DNA from: Lachnospiraceae bacterium
GTDB taxonomy: Bacteria > Bacillota > Clostridia > Lachnospirales > Lachnospiraceae
Direction: 5' to 3'
NCBI GenBank assembly: GCA_910575445.1
Contig: CAJTFW010000011.1
Location: forward strand, 62,001 to 126,000
DNA: 64,000 bases
Below the pieces are notes generated by a model that saw nothing but the letters and a program-made list of their open reading frames with translations, made no database searches and was not told the origin of the DNA. A program made the translations under genes and the position numbers. This document shows positions 15,567 to 26,840 of this stretch, one piece after another. How positions within the stretch are numbered: position 1 is the stretch's first letter; every line of letters starts with the position of its first letter.

Positions 15567-18500
15567 TTATTCCTCTTCGATAAGTTCTAATTCTTCTTCG
15601 AATTCTTCCTCATCTTCCTCAAAGTTAAGAATCTTCTCCTCTATGGGTTCTTCATACTCTTCCTCCACACTTAGAGAATCCTCTTCCTCAAGGTCTGTAT
15701 TTAATTTTACATCCCGGTAGCGCTTCATCCCGGTTCCTGCCGGAATCAGCTTACCAATAATTACATTTTCTTTCAGACCAATCAGCGGGTCAACCTTTCC
15801 TTTAATCGCAGCTTCTGTCAGAACCTTTGTTGTCTCCTGGAAGGAAGCTGCCGATAAGAAGGAATTCGTTGCAAGAGAAGCCTTGGTAATACCAAGCAAC
15901 ACCTGCTTACCTTCTGCAAGCACTTTGCCTTCTTCCTGAAGCTTCTCATTCATATCTTCGAAATCTAAAATGTCCACCAGTGTTCCTGGAAGGAAATCAC
16001 TGTCTCCATTGTCTTCGATACGAATCTTCTTCAGCATCTGGCGCACAATCATCTCAATATGCTTATCGTTAATCTCCACACCTTGCAGACGGTACACTCT
16101 TTGTACCTCCTGCAACAGATAATCCTGCACCGCACGTACGCCTTTAATCTTTAGAATATCATGCGGATTGATGCTTCCTTCTGTCAGAGCGTCTCCTGCT
16201 TCCACATACGTTCCATCCCCAATCTTAATCCGGGAATCAAATGGAATCAGATAGGTCTTAGACTCTCCTGCCTCATGATTCGTAACGATAATCTCGCGTT
16301 TTTTCTTCATATCGTTAATTGTCGCAAGACCGGCAATCTCTGTAACAATCGCAAGACCCTTTGGCTTTCTTGCCTCAAAAAGCTCCTCTACACGAGGAAG
16401 ACCCTGTGTGATATCTCCACCAGCCACACCTCCGGTATGGAACGTACGCATCGTAAGCTGTGTGCCAGGCTCTCCAATCGACTGTGCTGCAATAATACCA
16501 ACCGTCTCACCGACCTGTACTGCCTCACCAGTTGCCATATTGGCACCATAGCATTTTGCACAGACTCCGATATGTGAACGGCAAGTCAGCGCTGTACGAA
16601 TCTTAATCTTATCAAATGGATTGCCGTTTTTGTCCACGCCATAGTTGACAACAGCTGCCGCACGTCTTGGCGTAATGATATGGTTTGCCTTTACAATCAC
16701 ATTGCCATCTTTATCGCAGATAGTCTCACATGCAAAACGTCCGGTAATCCGCTCCTGTAAAGACTCAATCATCTCTTTGCCATCGGTAAAGGCACTGACC
16801 TCCATCCCTGGAATCTCACGGCCTTCGCTACAATCCATCTCACGGACAATCAGCTCCTGTGACACGTCTACAAGACGTCTTGTCAGATAACCAGAGTCTG
16901 CTGTACGAAGTGCTGTATCTGACAGACCTTTTCTTGCTCCATGCGCAGACATAAAATATTCGAGTACGTCTAATCCTTCACGGAAATTAGACTTAATCGG
17001 CAGCTCAATCGTATGACCTGTCGTATCTGCCATCAGTCCACGCATACCGGCAAGCTGTTTAATCTGCTTATCAGAACCACGCGCACCAGAGTCTGCCATC
17101 ATATAGATATTGTTGTATTTATCAAGACCTTTCAGCAGCGCTTCGGTCAGTTGGGTATCTGTCTTTTTCCAGGTCTTTACCACTTCCTTATAGCGTTCTT
17201 CCTCTGTAATCTTACCACGCTTATAGTTTCTGGTAATCTGGTCCACGGTATCCTGAGCTTTCTTAATCAGCTCTGGCTTCTCTGGCGGCACAGTCATATC
17301 TGAGATAGACACTGTCATCGCCGCTCTGGTGGAATATTTATAACCCATATTTTTAATGTCATCTAAGACTTCTGCAGTCTTTGTTGCCCCATGGGTATTG
17401 ATAACTTTTTCAAGAATCTGCTTTAAGCCTTTCTTGCCCACATGGAAATCAATCTCCGGCTTTAATTCATTGCCTGGAATACTGCGGTCCACAAAGCCCA
17501 AATCCTGTGGTAAAATCTCATTGAAGATAAAACGTCCAAGCGTTGACTCTTCGGTACTGCTTAACACAGTCCCGTCTTCCATCTTCTTCGTGACACGTAC
17601 TTTGATACGGCTCTGAAGCGTCAGAGCGTCATTCTCATAGGCTAGAATTGCTTCATTGACATTTTTAAAGGACTTGCCCTCTCCAATGGCTCCTGGACGC
17701 TCCTGCGTCAGGTAGTAGATGCCAAGGACCATATCCTGGGATGGCACAGCCACCGGACCGCCATCGGAAGGCTTTAACAGGTTGTTCGGGGACAACAGAA
17801 GAAAACGGCACTCAGCCTGTGCTTCCACCGAAAGTGGCAGATGGACTGCCATCTGGTCTCCGTCAAAGTCCGCATTGAACGCTGTACATACCAGAGGATG
17901 CAGCTTAATCGCCTTACCTTCGACAAGGATTGGCTCAAATGCCTGAATCCCCAGTCTGTGCAGCGTAGGCGCTCTGTTTAACATCACCGGATGCTCTTTA
18001 ATTACATCCTCTAGTACGTCCCACACCTCGGTCTGTAAGCGCTCTACCATCTTCTTTGCACTTTTGATATTATGCGCAGAACCATTTGCCACTAATTCTT
18101 TCATAACAAATGGCTTAAACAGCTCAATCGCCATCTCTTTTGGCAGACCACACTGATAGATCTTCAGTTCTGGTCCTACCACGATAACCGAACGACCAGA
18201 GTAGTCTACACGTTTTCCAAGCAAATTCTGACGGAAACGCCCGGATTTACCCTTTAACATATCTGACAGAGACTTAAGCGCACGATTGCCAGGGCCTGTC
18301 ACTGGACGTCCTCTTCTGCCATTGTCAATCAGTGCATCCACTGCCTCCTGAAGCATACGCTTCTCATTGCGCACGATAATATCTGGTGCGCCAAGGTCTA
18401 AAAGTCTTTGCAGACGGTTGTTACGGTTGATAATTCTTCTATATAAATCGTTTAAGTCTGAAGTCGCAAAACGGCCACCGTCTAACTGTACCATTGGACG

Positions 18501-19244
18501 AAGGTCTGGCGGAATCACAGGAATGGCATCCATAATCATCCACTCCGGCTTATTGCCTGAGCCGCGAAATGCCTCTACGACTTCTAACCTTTTGATAATA
18601 CGCGCCCGCTTCTGTCCAGAAGCATTCTTAAGTCCGGCTTTTAACTCTTCTGCATCCTTTTCAAGGTCAATCGCTGCCAAAAGCTCTTTGACAGACTCTG
18701 CACCCATACCTACGCGGAAAGCACCCGATTCTGGATACTTTTCCTTCATATCCTGATACTCTTTCTCAGAGAGAACTTGTTTATACAAAAGCTCCGTATC
18801 GCCTGGGTCCAGTACAATATAGGATGCAAAGTATAACACCTTCTCCAAAGTTCTAGGAGAGAGGTCAAGAATCAGGCCCATACGGCTTGGAATCCCTTTA
18901 AAATACCAGATATGGGAGACGGGTGCTGCCAATTCAATATGCCCCATACGCTCACGACGTACATTGGACTTTGTCACTTCCACTCCACAACGGTCACAGA
19001 CTACGCCTTTATAGCGAATCTTTTTATATTTTCCGCAGTGGCACTCCCAGTCCTTGCTCGGTCCAAAGATTCGCTCGCAGAACAGACCATCCTTCTCAGG
19101 CTTTAACGTTCGATAGTTAATGGTCTCTGGCTTCTTTACTTCGCCCTTTGACCAGCCGCGAATGGTCTCCGGGGATGCAAGACCAATCTTAATCGCATCA
19201 AAAGTCATCGGCTGATAGACTTCATTATTCGTTGTTTCCGGCAT
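15567..19244 (-). CDS. rpoC: RNA polymerase beta' subunit
   Basis: About 1225 residues. The N-terminal zinc site ([20 protein letters not shown]), the catalytic Mg2+ motif NADFDGDQ and the second zinc site ([13 protein letters not shown]) are all present. The start is the ATG at 19244 ([13 protein letters not shown]), with AGGAGG 8 bases upstream. The C-terminus is unusually acidic, with long Glu/Asp runs. It overlaps nothing and is 12 bases downstream of rpoB, forming the rpoBC pair. Confidence 0.98.
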   Translation of the reverse strand: MPETTNNEVYQPMTFDAIKIGLASPETIRGWSKGEVKKPETINYRTLKPEKDGLFCERIFGPSKDWECHCGKYKKIRYKGVVCDRCGVEVTKSNVRRERMGHIELAAPVSHIWYFKGIPSRMGLILDLSPRTLEKVLYFASYIVLDPGDTELLYKQVLSEKEYQDMKEKYPESGAFRVGMGAESVKELLAAIDLEKDAEELKAGLKNASGQKRARIIKRLEVVEAFRGSGNKPEWMIMDAIPVIPPDLRPMVQLDGGRFATSDLNDLYRRIINRNNRLQRLLDLGAPDIIVRNEKRMLQEAVDALIDNGRRGRPVTGPGNRALKSLSDMLKGKSGRFRQNLLGKRVDYSGRSVIVVGPELKIYQCGLPKEMAIELFKPFVMKELVANGSAHNIKSAKKMVERLQTEVWDVLEDVIKEHPVMLNRAPTLHRLGIQAFEPILVEGKAIKLHPLVCTAFNADFDGDQMAVHLPLSVEAQAECRFLLLSPNNLLKPSDGGPVAVPSQDMVLGIYYLTQERPGAIGEGKSFKNVNEAILAYENDALTLQSRIKVRVTKKMEDGTVLSSTEESTLGRFIFNEILPQDLGFVDRSIPGNELKPEIDFHVGKKGLKQILEKVINTHGATKTAEVLDDIKNMGYKYSTRAAMTVSISDMTVPPEKPELIKKAQDTVDQITRNYKRGKITEEERYKEVVKTWKKTDTQLTEALLKGLDKYNNIYMMADSGARGSDKQIKQLAGMRGLMADTTGHTIELPIKSNFREGLDVLEYFMSAHGARKGLSDTALRTADSGYLTRRLVDVSQELIVREMDCSEGREIPGMEVSAFTDGKEMIESLQERITGRFACETICDKDGNVIVKANHIITPRRAAAVVNYGVDKNGNPFDKIKIRTALTCRSHIGVCAKCYGANMATGEAVQVGETVGIIAAQSIGEPGTQLTMRTFHTGGVAGGDITQGLPRVEELFEARKPKGLAIVTEIAGLATINDMKKKREIIVTNHEAGESKTYLIPFDSRIKIGDGTYVEAGDALTEGSINPHDILKIKGVRAVQDYLLQEVQRVYRLQGVEINDKHIEMIVRQMLKKIRIEDNGDSDFLPGTLVDILDFEDMNEKLQEEGKVLAEGKQVLLGITKASLATNSFLSAASFQETTKVLTEAAIKGKVDPLIGLKENVIIGKLIPAGTGMKRYRDVKLNTDLEEEDSLSVEEEYEEPIEEKILNFEEDEEEFEEELELIEEE

Positions 19245-19256
19245 GAACAGCACCTC

Positions 19257-22200
19257 CTATTCAAAATCGTCCATATCTTCTTCCAGGTCAGTAATATCCT
19301 CTTCTTCTGTACTGTCTTCTTCCACATCCACCAGCTCTTCGCCTTCAAATTCCTGCCGGCTAAAGCCATAGGAACCAAACGATTCCTTCTCTTCATTATT
19401 ATAACGTCTGCTGTCACTCTCTAAAATCGAACGGATATCTACATCTCCGTACTCACTGCTCTCCATAATCTCAACTTCGGTATTGTCATCTCTTAATACA
19501 CGTACATCAAGACCTAGAGACTGCAGCTCCTTTAAGAGCACCTTAAAGGATTCAGGGATACCAGATTCAGGGATATTATCTCCCTTGATAATTGCTTCGT
19601 ATGTCTTAACACGCCCAATCACATCGTCAGATTTTACAGTTAGAATCTCCTGAAGGGTATAGGAAGCACCATACGCCTCAAGCGCCCATACCTCCATCTC
19701 TCCAAAACGCTGTCCACCAAACTGTGCTTTACCACCAAGTGGCTGCTGCGTTACAAGAGAATATGGGCCTGTAGAACGGGCATGAATCTTATCATCTACC
19801 AAGTGATGCAGTTTCAGATAGTGCATATGCCCAATCGTAACCGGGCTGTCAAAATATTCACCTGTACGGCCATCGCGTAAGCGCACTTTCCCATCACGGG
19901 AGATTGGTACCCCTTTCCAGACCTTTCTGTGGTCTCGGTTGGCATACAGATATTCCATCACTTCAGGAAGTAGCTCCTGTTCATGCTTTGCTTTAAACTC
20001 AGCCCACTCCAAGTTGACATAATCATTTGCCAAATCCAGAGTGTCCATAATATCATTCTCGTTTGCGCCGTCAAAGACCGGAGTCGCCACATTAAAGCCA
20101 AGCGCTTTAGCAGCCAGACTTAAGTGAATCTCCAAGACCTGTCCGATATTCATACGGGACGGCACACCAAGCGGATTTAATACAATATCAAGCGGACGTC
20201 CATTCGGTAAGAATGGCATATCTTCTACTGGAAGTACACGGGATACCACACCCTTGTTACCATGACGGCCTGCCATCTTATCACCTACAGAAATCTTTCT
20301 CTTCTGTGCGATATAGATACGGACAGCCTGATTGACGCCAGGAGACAGCTCATCGCCATTCTCTCTGGTAAATACTTTGGCGTCCACAACAATACCATAC
20401 TCGCCATGTGGCACTTTCAGAGATGTATCGCGCACTTCTCTTGCCTTCTCACCAAAGATAGCACGAAGCAGGCGCTCCTCTGCGGTCAGCTCAGTCTCGC
20501 CCTTTGGTGTTACTTTTCCAACTAAGATATCTCCTGCACGCACTTCAGCACCTACACGGATGATTCCTCTGCTGTCTAAATCTTTCAGTGCATCGTCACC
20601 CACGCCTGGCACGTCTCTTGTAATCTCCTCTGGTCCAAGCTTCGTGTCGCGGGCTTCTGCCTCATATTCCTCAATATGGATAGAGGTATAGACATCCTCC
20701 ATCACAAGTCTTTCACTTAAAAGTACCGCATCCTCATAGTTATAACCTTCCCAGGTCATAAATCCAATCAGCGGGTTCTTGCCAAGCGCAATCTCCCCTT
20801 GTGAGGTGGAAGGACCATCTGCGATTACCTGTCCAGCCTCCACGCGGTCCCCCTTATAGACAATCGGTCTCTGATTGTAACAGTTGCTCTGGTTACTGCG
20901 TGTAAATTTGGCCAGATGATAGACATCCCGTACACCGTTGTCCTGGCGCACGACAATCTCATTGGAGACAGCACGCTCCACAACACCGGAATTCTTTGCA
21001 ATCACGCAAACACCGGAGTCCACAGCCGTCTTCTCTTCCATACCAGTACCAACTACTGGTGCTTCTGTCAGCATCAGAGGCACTGCCTGACGCTGCATGT
21101 TCGAGCCCATCAGCGCGCGGTTCGCATCGTCATTCTCCAAGAATGGAATCAGAGCGGTCGCTACAGAGAACACCATCTTAGGAGAGACATCCATAAAGTC
21201 AAACATGGTCTTCTCATATTCCTGTGTCTCTTCGCGATAACGACCAGAGACGTTGTTGCGGACAAAATATCCGTTCTCATCTAGTGGCTCATTTGCCTGT
21301 GCCACATGGTAATTATCCTCTTCATCCGCGGTCATATAGACAACTTCTTCTGTAACCCGTGGATTCTGAGGGTCTGATTTATCTATCTTACGGTACGGAG
21401 CTTCCACAAAACCGTACTCATTGATTCTTGCATAACATGCCAAAGAGTTGATAAGACCGATATTCGGACCCTCTGGCGTCTCAATCGGACACATTCTTCC
21501 ATAGTGAGAATAGTGTACGTCACGGACCTCAAATCCGGCGCGGTCACGGGAGAGACCTCCTGGGCCAAGTGCAGACAGACGTCTCTTGTGCGTCAACTCA
21601 CCAAGCGGATTGTTCTGGTCCATAAACTGGGACAGCTGTGAAGAGCCAAAGAACTCCTTAACTGCCGCTGTCACTGGCTTGATATTGATCAGAGACTGTG
21701 GAGAGATACCCTCCGTATCCTGCGTGGTCATACGCTCACGCACCACTCTCTCTAGACGGGAGAGACCAATCCTGTACTGGTTCTGCAAAAGCTCACCTAC
21801 CGCACGGATTCTGCGGTTGCCAAGGTGGTCAATATCATCTGCATTGCCAAGACCATACTCCAGATGCATATTATAATTGATAGATGCAATAATATCATCC
21901 TTTGTAATATGTTTTGGAATCAGGTCTGCCACATTTCTCTGAATGGCATCTTTTAGCTCCTCTAAATCTGTGTATTCTTCCATCAGCTTCTGAAGTGCAG
22001 GATAGTACACAAGCTCACGAATACCAAGTTCTTGTGGGTCGCAGTCCACATAACAGCTTATATCCACCATACGGTTCGAGAGCACTTTGATATCACGCTC
22101 TTCTCCTTTGACCCATACATATGGAACTGCCGCATTCTGTATCCGCTCTGCCATATCAATATCGACCGTCATACCTGCCTCTGCGATAATCTCACCCGTA

Positions 22201-23105
22201 GAAGCATCAACCACATCCTCTGTAAGCACCTGTCCACGAATACGATTCTTTAGAGAAAGCTTTTTGTTAAATTTATAACGACCCACTTTAGCTAAATCAT
22301 ATCTTCTTGGGTCAAAAAACATCCCTGTAATCAAGCTCTCTGCACTCTCCACTGCTAAAGGCTCACCTGGACGAATCTTCTTATATAGCTCTAAAAGACC
22401 CTCTTGGTAGCTCTGTGCAGTATCTTTTGCAAGAGATGCCAAAATCTTTGGCTCCTCGCCAAATAACTCCAAAATCTCTGCATTGGTGCCAATTCCCAAT
22501 GCACGAATTAAGACAGTAATCGGAACTTTACGGGTTCTGTCAACACGAACATAGAATACATCATTGGAATCTGTCTCGTATTCTAGCCATGCACCACGGT
22601 TGGGAATCACTGTACAGGAAAACAGAAATTTTCCCACTTTGTCATGGTCAATTCCGTAATAGATGCCCGGAGAACGGACTAACTGGCTGACAATGACACG
22701 CTCCGCTCCGTTGATAACGAAAGTTCCTGTCTCTGTCATCAGAGGTAAATCGCCCATGAAAATCTCGTGTTCGTTAATCTCGTCAGTTTCATTATTGTAA
22801 AGACGTACTCTCACCTTCAAAGGCGCAGCGTATGTGGCATCCCGCTCTTTACACTCTTCAATCGAGTACTTTGCCCCTTCTTTATCCAGTGTAAAGTCAG
22901 TGAACTCCAGGCTCAGCTTCCCGCTATAGTCCGAGATTGGAGAGATATCCGAAAACGCTTCGCGAAGTCCCCCGTCTAAGAACCACTGATAGGAATCTCT
23001 CTGAACCTCAATCAGATTCGGCATTTCCAGAACTTCTTTCTTTCTGGAGTAACTCATCCGGCTGCTTTTACCTGATTGGATAGGTTTGATTCTGTTCTTT
23101 TCCAT
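19257..23105 (-). CDS. rpoB: RNA polymerase beta subunit
   Basis: About 1282 residues. The rifampicin-binding cluster ([27 protein letters not shown]) has no common resistance change. The region EYGDVDI near the end is followed by a C-terminal tail rich in Glu and Asp ([15 protein letters not shown]). I prefer the ATG at 23105 ([10 protein letters not shown]), 8 bases after AAGGGGTG, rather than the ATG at 23111, which is too close to it. It has its own promoter and leads the rpoBC operon. Confidence 0.98.
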   Translation of the reverse strand: MEKNRIKPIQSGKSSRMSYSRKKEVLEMPNLIEVQRDSYQWFLDGGLREAFSDISPISDYSGKLSLEFTDFTLDKEGAKYSIEECKERDATYAAPLKVRVRLYNNETDEINEHEIFMGDLPLMTETGTFVINGAERVIVSQLVRSPGIYYGIDHDKVGKFLFSCTVIPNRGAWLEYETDSNDVFYVRVDRTRKVPITVLIRALGIGTNAEILELFGEEPKILASLAKDTAQSYQEGLLELYKKIRPGEPLAVESAESLITGMFFDPRRYDLAKVGRYKFNKKLSLKNRIRGQVLTEDVVDASTGEIIAEAGMTVDIDMAERIQNAAVPYVWVKGEERDIKVLSNRMVDISCYVDCDPQELGIRELVYYPALQKLMEEYTDLEELKDAIQRNVADLIPKHITKDDIIASINYNMHLEYGLGNADDIDHLGNRRIRAVGELLQNQYRIGLSRLERVVRERMTTQDTEGISPQSLINIKPVTAAVKEFFGSSQLSQFMDQNNPLGELTHKRRLSALGPGGLSRDRAGFEVRDVHYSHYGRMCPIETPEGPNIGLINSLACYARINEYGFVEAPYRKIDKSDPQNPRVTEEVVYMTADEEDNYHVAQANEPLDENGYFVRNNVSGRYREETQEYEKTMFDFMDVSPKMVFSVATALIPFLENDDANRALMGSNMQRQAVPLMLTEAPVVGTGMEEKTAVDSGVCVIAKNSGVVERAVSNEIVVRQDNGVRDVYHLAKFTRSNQSNCYNQRPIVYKGDRVEAGQVIADGPSTSQGEIALGKNPLIGFMTWEGYNYEDAVLLSERLVMEDVYTSIHIEEYEAEARDTKLGPEEITRDVPGVGDDALKDLDSRGIIRVGAEVRAGDILVGKVTPKGETELTAEERLLRAIFGEKAREVRDTSLKVPHGEYGIVVDAKVFTRENGDELSPGVNQAVRIYIAQKRKISVGDKMAGRHGNKGVVSRVLPVEDMPFLPNGRPLDIVLNPLGVPSRMNIGQVLEIHLSLAAKALGFNVATPVFDGANENDIMDTLDLANDYVNLEWAEFKAKHEQELLPEVMEYLYANRDHRKVWKGVPISRDGKVRLRDGRTGEYFDSPVTIGHMHYLKLHHLVDDKIHARSTGPYSLVTQQPLGGKAQFGGQRFGEMEVWALEAYGASYTLQEILTVKSDDVIGRVKTYEAIIKGDNIPESGIPESFKVLLKELQSLGLDVRVLRDDNTEVEIMESSEYGDVDIRSILESDSRRYNNEEKESFGSYGFSRQEFEGEELVDVEEDSTEEEDITDLEEDMDDFE

Positions 23106-23201
23106 TGACATTTCACCCCTTATATATTGATAAGCTGCATTTTTCATACGAAAAACACAGGCAAGATATAAAGCATACCTTACCACAATAGTGCAGTGTC
23201 C

Positions 23202-23230
23202 ATGTTATCACAAATTTTCCCCTGTGTCAA
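23202..23230 (-). promoter_or_regulatory. rpoBC promoter
   Basis: Minus strand TTGACA (23225-23230), 17-base spacer, TAACAT (23202-23207), leaving a ~95-base leader before rpoB. Confidence 0.78.
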
Positions 23231-23269
23231 CGGGATTTTTCCATAAAACGGAAATATGAAAAGAAGAAA

Positions 23270-23293
23270 GGGATACCGCTCATGCAGTATCCC
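23270..23293 (-). terminator. Terminator or attenuator between rplL and rpoB
   Basis: GGGATAC/GTATCCC stem with a 10-base loop followed on the minus strand by CTTTCTTCTTTTC, 16 bases after the rplL stop. Partial readthrough into rpoBC is usual at this position. Confidence 0.7.
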
Positions 23294-23308
23294 AAGATTT
23301 TTGTCAGA

Positions 23309-23686
23309 TTATTTCAGAGTCACTTTTGCGCCTTCAGCCTCAAGTTTGGTCTTCAGCTCCTCAGCTTCTGCTTTGGATGCACCCTCTTTTACAACCTTTG
23401 GTGCCCCATCAACAACCTCTTTTGCCTCTTTTAAGCCAAGGCCGGTAGCTTCACGTACCACTTTGATAACCTTAACTTTGTTCGGGCCAACCTCGGTCAG
23501 CTCTACATCGAAGGAATCTTTCTCCTCAGTCTGAGCAGCTCCGCCGCCATCAGATACTGCCATTACAACACCTGCACTTGCAGATACGCCGAACTCCTCT
23601 TCACATGCTTTTACTAACTCATTTAACTCTAATACGGTTAACTCTTTGATTGCTTCAATAAATTCTGCAGTCGTTAATTTTGCCAT
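23309..23686 (-). CDS. rplL: Ribosomal protein L7/L12
   Basis: A 125-residue stalk protein: N-terminal dimerisation domain ([30 protein letters not shown]), an Ala/Gly hinge (here [11 protein letters not shown]), and the C-terminal factor-binding domain ([26 protein letters not shown]). It follows rplJ by 50 bases, as usual for the L10-L12 stalk pair. Confidence 0.98.
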   Translation of the reverse strand: MAKLTTAEFIEAIKELTVLELNELVKACEEEFGVSASAGVVMAVSDGGGAAQTEEKDSFDVELTEVGPNKVKVIKVVREATGLGLKEAKEVVDGAPKVVKEGASKAEAEELKTKLEAEGAKVTLK

Positions 23687-23736
23687 TTCCTTTTACCTCC
23701 AATTGTAATATTCTAAATTGATAATCTCTATATTTC

Positions 23737-24225
23737 TTATGCTTCTTTGCTCTTTGCAATCTGGTCTACGACGCGTGCAAAGTTTCCAATTGGGCTCTTC
23801 ATGCTGCCAAGAAGTCTTCCAAGAAGCACTTCTCTTGATGGAACGTTCGCAATCGCAACCATTCCTTTTGCATCATAATAATTGCCTTCTACTACACCAG
23901 CTTTAATCTCAAGCTTGTCTGCGGTCTTTGCAAATTTCGCGATAATTCTTGCCGGAGCAGTTGCATCTGTCTTGGAAATCGCAACTGCAGATGGCCCCTC
24001 CAGATGTTGAGAGAGTGGCTCAAACTCGGTTCCTTTGATTGCAAAGTTCAGCATTGTGTTCTTATAGACCTTATAGATGATGCCTTCTTCTCTCATCTGC
24101 TTACGAAGCTGTGTATCCTGTTCTACGGTCAGACCACAGTGGTCTACTAATACCACACCCGCAGCTCCTTCCAGATTTGCAGCAATCTCTTCAATAATCG
24201 GTCTTTTCAGTTCAACTTTTGCCAT
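23737..24225 (-). CDS. rplJ: Ribosomal protein L10
   Basis: A 162-residue protein that anchors L7/L12 to the ribosome. The N-terminus (MAKVELKRPIIEEIAANLEGAAGVVLVDHCGLTVEQ) and the LGRLLGSMKSPIGNFARVVDQIA tail are typical. It is preceded by an L10-leader region with a hairpin terminator that would give L10-dependent autoregulation. Confidence 0.98.
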   Translation of the reverse strand: MAKVELKRPIIEEIAANLEGAAGVVLVDHCGLTVEQDTQLRKQMREEGIIYKVYKNTMLNFAIKGTEFEPLSQHLEGPSAVAISKTDATAPARIIAKFAKTADKLEIKAGVVEGNYYDAKGMVAIANVPSREVLLGRLLGSMKSPIGNFARVVDQIAKSKEA

Positions 24226-24239
24226 GGATGGTTTCCTCC

Positions 24240-24432
24240 TTATAGATTTTGGGATGACAACCTTTCACACAAAAAACCCTCTGTGCCTAAGACACAGAGG
24301 GCCTATCAGTCATTCTTAGAATCAGAAGAATGATGTTCCTCGGCAGGCGTTATACTCCTTATGCCTTACGGCACCTGCTGTCTTCGGGCAGTCATACTTT
24401 TGCCAATCCTGCTTTGCATGATTGACTGCTAT
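24240..24432 (-). ncRNA. L10 ribosomal-protein leader
   Basis: The ~200-base untranslated region before rplJ, transcribed on the minus strand, contains several stems and ends in a perfect terminator stem CCCTCTGTG/CACAGAGGG followed by TTTTTTG (24277-24301). Position, length and architecture match the L10 leader known upstream of rplJL in Bacillota, where the L10-L12 complex binds and controls its own synthesis. Confidence 0.8.
24277..24301 (-). terminator. Attenuator hairpin of the L10 leader
   Basis: CCCTCTGTG-TC-TTAGG-CACAGAGGG followed by six T on the minus strand, about 50 bases before rplJ: the terminator half of the leader switch. Confidence 0.82.
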
Positions 24433-24461
24433 ACAATAGCACAATTTATCAAAGATGTCAA
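24433..24461 (-). promoter_or_regulatory. rplJL promoter
   Basis: TTGACA (24456-24461), 17-base spacer, TATTGT (24433-24438) on the minus strand, directly after the rplA stop codon, so rplJL has its own promoter and leader. Confidence 0.8.
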
Positions 24462-24467
24462 CATCTC

Positions 24468-25157
24468 TTATGCAAGTTTCATCGGATTAATCTTAACGCC
24501 TGGGCCCATGGTTGGAGCAATCGTGATGCTCTTTAAGAACTGACCCTTAACAGCGGATGGTTTTGCTTTGATGATGGCATCCATAAGCGTCTGGAAGTTG
24601 TCCGCTAACTGCTCCTCGGTGAAAGAAGCTTTTCCAATCGGCACATGGATAATATTGGTCTTATCCAATCTGTACTCAATCTTACCGGCTTTGATATCTT
24701 TTACAGCTTTGGCAACATCCATGGTAACAGTACCAGCTTTTGGGTTCGGCATCAAACCTTTTGGTCCAAGTACACGACCTAAGCGTCCTACAACACCCAT
24801 CATATCAGGGGTTGCAACAACTACATCAAAGTCAAACCAGCCACCCTGGATCTTCTGTACCAGTTCCTCTGCTCCTACGAACTCTGCACCAGCTGCCTCA
24901 GCCTCTTCAGCCTTGCCTGCTTTTGCAAATACCAGCACGCGTACCTGCTTACCAGTTCCGTGTGGCAGAACAACTGCACCACGAATCTGCTGGTCTGCAT
25001 GACGTCCGTCACAGCCTGTACGCACATGTGCTTCGATGGTCTCGTCAAACTTTGCTGTTGCCAGTTTCTTTACCAGTGAAATTGCCTCTTCTTTATCATA
25101 AAGACTCATTTTATTGTAAGCTTTTGCAGCTTCAACATATTTCTTACCATGTTTCAT
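24468..25157 (-). CDS. rplA: Ribosomal protein L1
   Basis: A 229-residue protein of the L1 stalk and a known translational repressor of its operon in other bacteria. The signature ([31 protein letters not shown]) is intact. AGGAGGTAAGAG precedes the ATG. Just upstream lies a 37-base element that is repeated upstream of rplK and resembles the 23S rRNA site of L1. Confidence 0.98.
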   Translation of the reverse strand: MKHGKKYVEAAKAYNKMSLYDKEEAISLVKKLATAKFDETIEAHVRTGCDGRHADQQIRGAVVLPHGTGKQVRVLVFAKAGKAEEAEAAGAEFVGAEELVQKIQGGWFDFDVVVATPDMMGVVGRLGRVLGPKGLMPNPKAGTVTMDVAKAVKDIKAGKIEYRLDKTNIIHVPIGKASFTEEQLADNFQTLMDAIIKAKPSAVKGQFLKSITIAPTMGPGVKINPMKLA

Positions 25158-25184
25158 AATCTCTCTTACCTCCTAGTGGTGATT

Positions 25185-25221
25185 GCGGGTTTATGCCCTG
25201 TGGGTAACTCTCCCTCCCACG
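25185..25221 (-). promoter_or_regulatory. Candidate L1-binding leader repeat before rplA
   Basis: On the minus strand CGTGGGAGGGAGAGTTACCCAC followed by AGGGCATAAACCCGC. A near-identical 37-base copy (one change) lies before rplK at 25697-25733. The GTGGGAGG...CCCAC pairing resembles the GUGGGAGG...ACCAC foot of the L1 stalk in 23S rRNA, so I infer L1 autoregulation; the match is by eye. Confidence 0.6.
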
Positions 25222-25239
25222 TCTCTTTAAGCAACAGTC

Positions 25240-25668
25240 TTAGTCATCTACTACCGTAATGCCCATACTTCTTGCAGTACCAGCAATCATGCTAATCGCT
25301 GCATCCAGGCTTCCAGCGGTCAAATCCGGCATCTTCAGCTCAGCGATTTTCTGAACCTCTGACCTTTTAATCGTAGCAACTTTATCTTTTTTCGAGTTAG
25401 CAGAAGCGGTTTTTAAGCCGCATGCCTTTTTCAGTAATACTGCTGCCGGCGGAGTTTTGGTAATAAAGCTGAAGCTTCTGTCAGCGTATACCGTAATAAC
25501 AACCGGAATAATCATATCGCCCTGGTCTGCGGTTCTAGCGTTGAACTCTTTTGTGAACTGTACGATGTTCACACCATGCTGACCAAGAGCTGGACCTACT
25601 GGAGGAGCTGGTGTAGCCTTTCCAGCAGGAATCTGTAATTTTATATAACCTGTAACTTTTTTTGCCAT
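25240..25668 (-). CDS. rplK: Ribosomal protein L11
   Basis: A 142-residue GTPase-centre protein starting [35 protein letters not shown], with the C-terminal RNA-binding domain ending [13 protein letters not shown]. Standard length and order (nusG-rplK-rplA). Its leader carries the second copy of the 37-base repeat. Confidence 0.98.
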   Translation of the reverse strand: MAKKVTGYIKLQIPAGKATPAPPVGPALGQHGVNIVQFTKEFNARTADQGDMIIPVVITVYADRSFSFITKTPPAAVLLKKACGLKTASANSKKDKVATIKRSEVQKIAELKMPDLTAGSLDAAISMIAGTARSMGITVVDD

Positions 25669-25696
25669 AACTAAGGCACCTCCTATTGTGGTAATG

Positions 25697-25733
25697 GCGG
25701 GTTTATGCCCTGTGGGTAACTTTCCCTCCCACG
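25697..25733 (-). promoter_or_regulatory. Candidate L1-binding leader repeat before rplK
   Basis: Second copy of the 37-base element described at 25185-25221, with a single C/T difference, in the nusG-rplK gap. Two copies, each ending 20-30 bases before the start codon, would allow one repressor to control both genes. Confidence 0.6.
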
Positions 25734-25762
25734 ATCAACCGAACGTATATTCGATTAACCAT

Positions 25763-26281
25763 CTACATTTTTCTGATTTCTGTGAAACTTATCTCTACCG
25801 GTGTTTCACGACCGAACAGGTCGACATTGATTGTCACACTCTGCTTGTTATCATTGATGGCGCGGATAATACCTACGGTATCTTTCCATACGCCGCCAGT
25901 AACGACAACACTGTCTCCCTCTGCAAAATCGATCTGTACAGAATCCGATTTGATTCCTAGAGGTCTCATCTCTTCCTCGGTCAGCGGTACCGGCTTAGAC
26001 CCCGGACCCACGAACCCTGTGACACCTCTGGTATTGCGAACTACATACCAGGTATCATCGTTCATCACCATATTAATCAGAACATATCCAGGAAACATCT
26101 TCTTCTGGACCTGGCGGCTCGCACCGTCTTCTCTTACTTCCACTACATCCTGCATCGGAACTCTGACTTCAAGAATCTGATCTTCAAGGTGTCTGTTTTC
26201 AATTGTCTTCTCAATGTTGGCTTTAACCTTGTTCTCATACCCGGAATAGGTATGAACGACATACCAGCTTGCTTCTGACAT
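25763..26281 (-). CDS. nusG: Transcription antitermination factor NusG
   Basis: A 172-residue protein with the NGN domain (WYVVHTYSGYENKVKANIE at residues 6-24; FPGYVLINM) and a C-terminal KOW domain (EGDSVVVTGGVWKDTVGII). It binds RNA polymerase and couples it to Rho or the ribosome. It is 19 bases downstream of secE. Confidence 0.98.
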   Translation of the reverse strand: MSEASWYVVHTYSGYENKVKANIEKTIENRHLEDQILEVRVPMQDVVEVREDGASRQVQKKMFPGYVLINMVMNDDTWYVVRNTRGVTGFVGPGSKPVPLTEEEMRPLGIKSDSVQIDFAEGDSVVVTGGVWKDTVGIIRAINDNKQSVTINVDLFGRETPVEISFTEIRKM

Positions 26282-26300
26282 AAAATCACCTTTCCCTGAA

Positions 26301-26501
26301 CTATAATGTTACTAGAATATCAATTCCCATTGTCATGATCATATCTAGTATTTTAATAATGAGAGCCAAAGCAACCGAAGTGCTGACTACCGCAATGGTC
26401 TGTTTCGTAAGTGATTTCTGGTCTGGCCATACAATTTTCTTAAATTCAGCTTTTACGCCTTTAAACCAGCTTGTCTTTTGGGTCTGTTTCGTATCTCCCA
26501 T
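26301..26501 (-). CDS. secE: Preprotein translocase subunit SecE
   Basis: A 66-residue, single-helix SecE of the short Gram-positive form. The amphipathic W-F-K-G-V-K-A-E-F-K-K-I-V-W-P motif precedes the membrane helix (VSTSVALALIIKILDMIMTMGIDIL). AAGGAAG precedes the ATG. Stabilises SecY in the channel. Confidence 0.95.
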   Translation of the reverse strand: MGDTKQTQKTSWFKGVKAEFKKIVWPDQKSLTKQTIAVVSTSVALALIIKILDMIMTMGIDILVTL

Positions 26502-26534
26502 CTTGTCACTTCCTTTACGAATCCTTGTGCAGAA

Positions 26535-26684
26535 CTACTTTGTCTCCTTATGAAGCGTATGTTTCTTGCAGAAACGGCAGTATTTCTTGGTTTCCATCCG
26601 CTCTGGATGAAGTTTTTTCTCTTTTGTCATGTTGTAGTTACGCTGTTTGCACTCTGTACATGCCAATGTAATCTTTACGCGCAC
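26535..26684 (-). CDS. rpmG: Ribosomal protein L33, zinc-binding type, GTG start
   Basis: A 49-residue protein, [20 protein letters not shown]..., from the GTG at 26682-26684, which has GAGGTGG upstream. Two Cys pairs (CTEC and CRFC) make it the zinc-ribbon (C+) form. Longer in-frame starts reach into the terminator of the preceding operon and are not supported. It heads rpmG-secE-nusG. Confidence 0.95.
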   Translation of the reverse strand: MRVKITLACTECKQRNYNMTKEKKLHPERMETKKYCRFCKKHTLHKETK

Positions 26685-26755
26685 AACTTTCCACCTCGCT
26701 TTTATACTTTTTTCTTTGGTGTTCCTTATGAAACCACCAATTTTAGGCATAAAAA

Positions 26756-26819
26756 AAAAGCCTAAACTTCCAGTCGCAAAGCTACTATAACATAGCAGCT
26801 TTGGGAAGTCAAGGCTTTT
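26756..26819 (-). terminator. Large terminator after the DUF1189-like operon
   Basis: Minus strand AAAAGCCTTGACTTCC pairs with GGAAGTTTAGGCTTTT, with an inner near-perfect stem (CAAAGCTGCTAT/ATAGTAGCTTTG), followed by nine T. It ends the transcript of 26841-27925 just before rpmG. Confidence 0.88.
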
Positions 26820-26840
26820 CACGGATTTCGAACAGATTCT

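Noticed and set aside
19257-23105. Rifampicin-resistance change in rpoB or streptomycin change in rpsL
   Set aside because: The resistance clusters read as wild type by eye.
26756-26819. tRNA gene in the rpmG gap (tRNA-Trp is often found near secE)
   Set aside because: The stem structure has no T-loop or anticodon arm and ends in nine T; it is a terminator.
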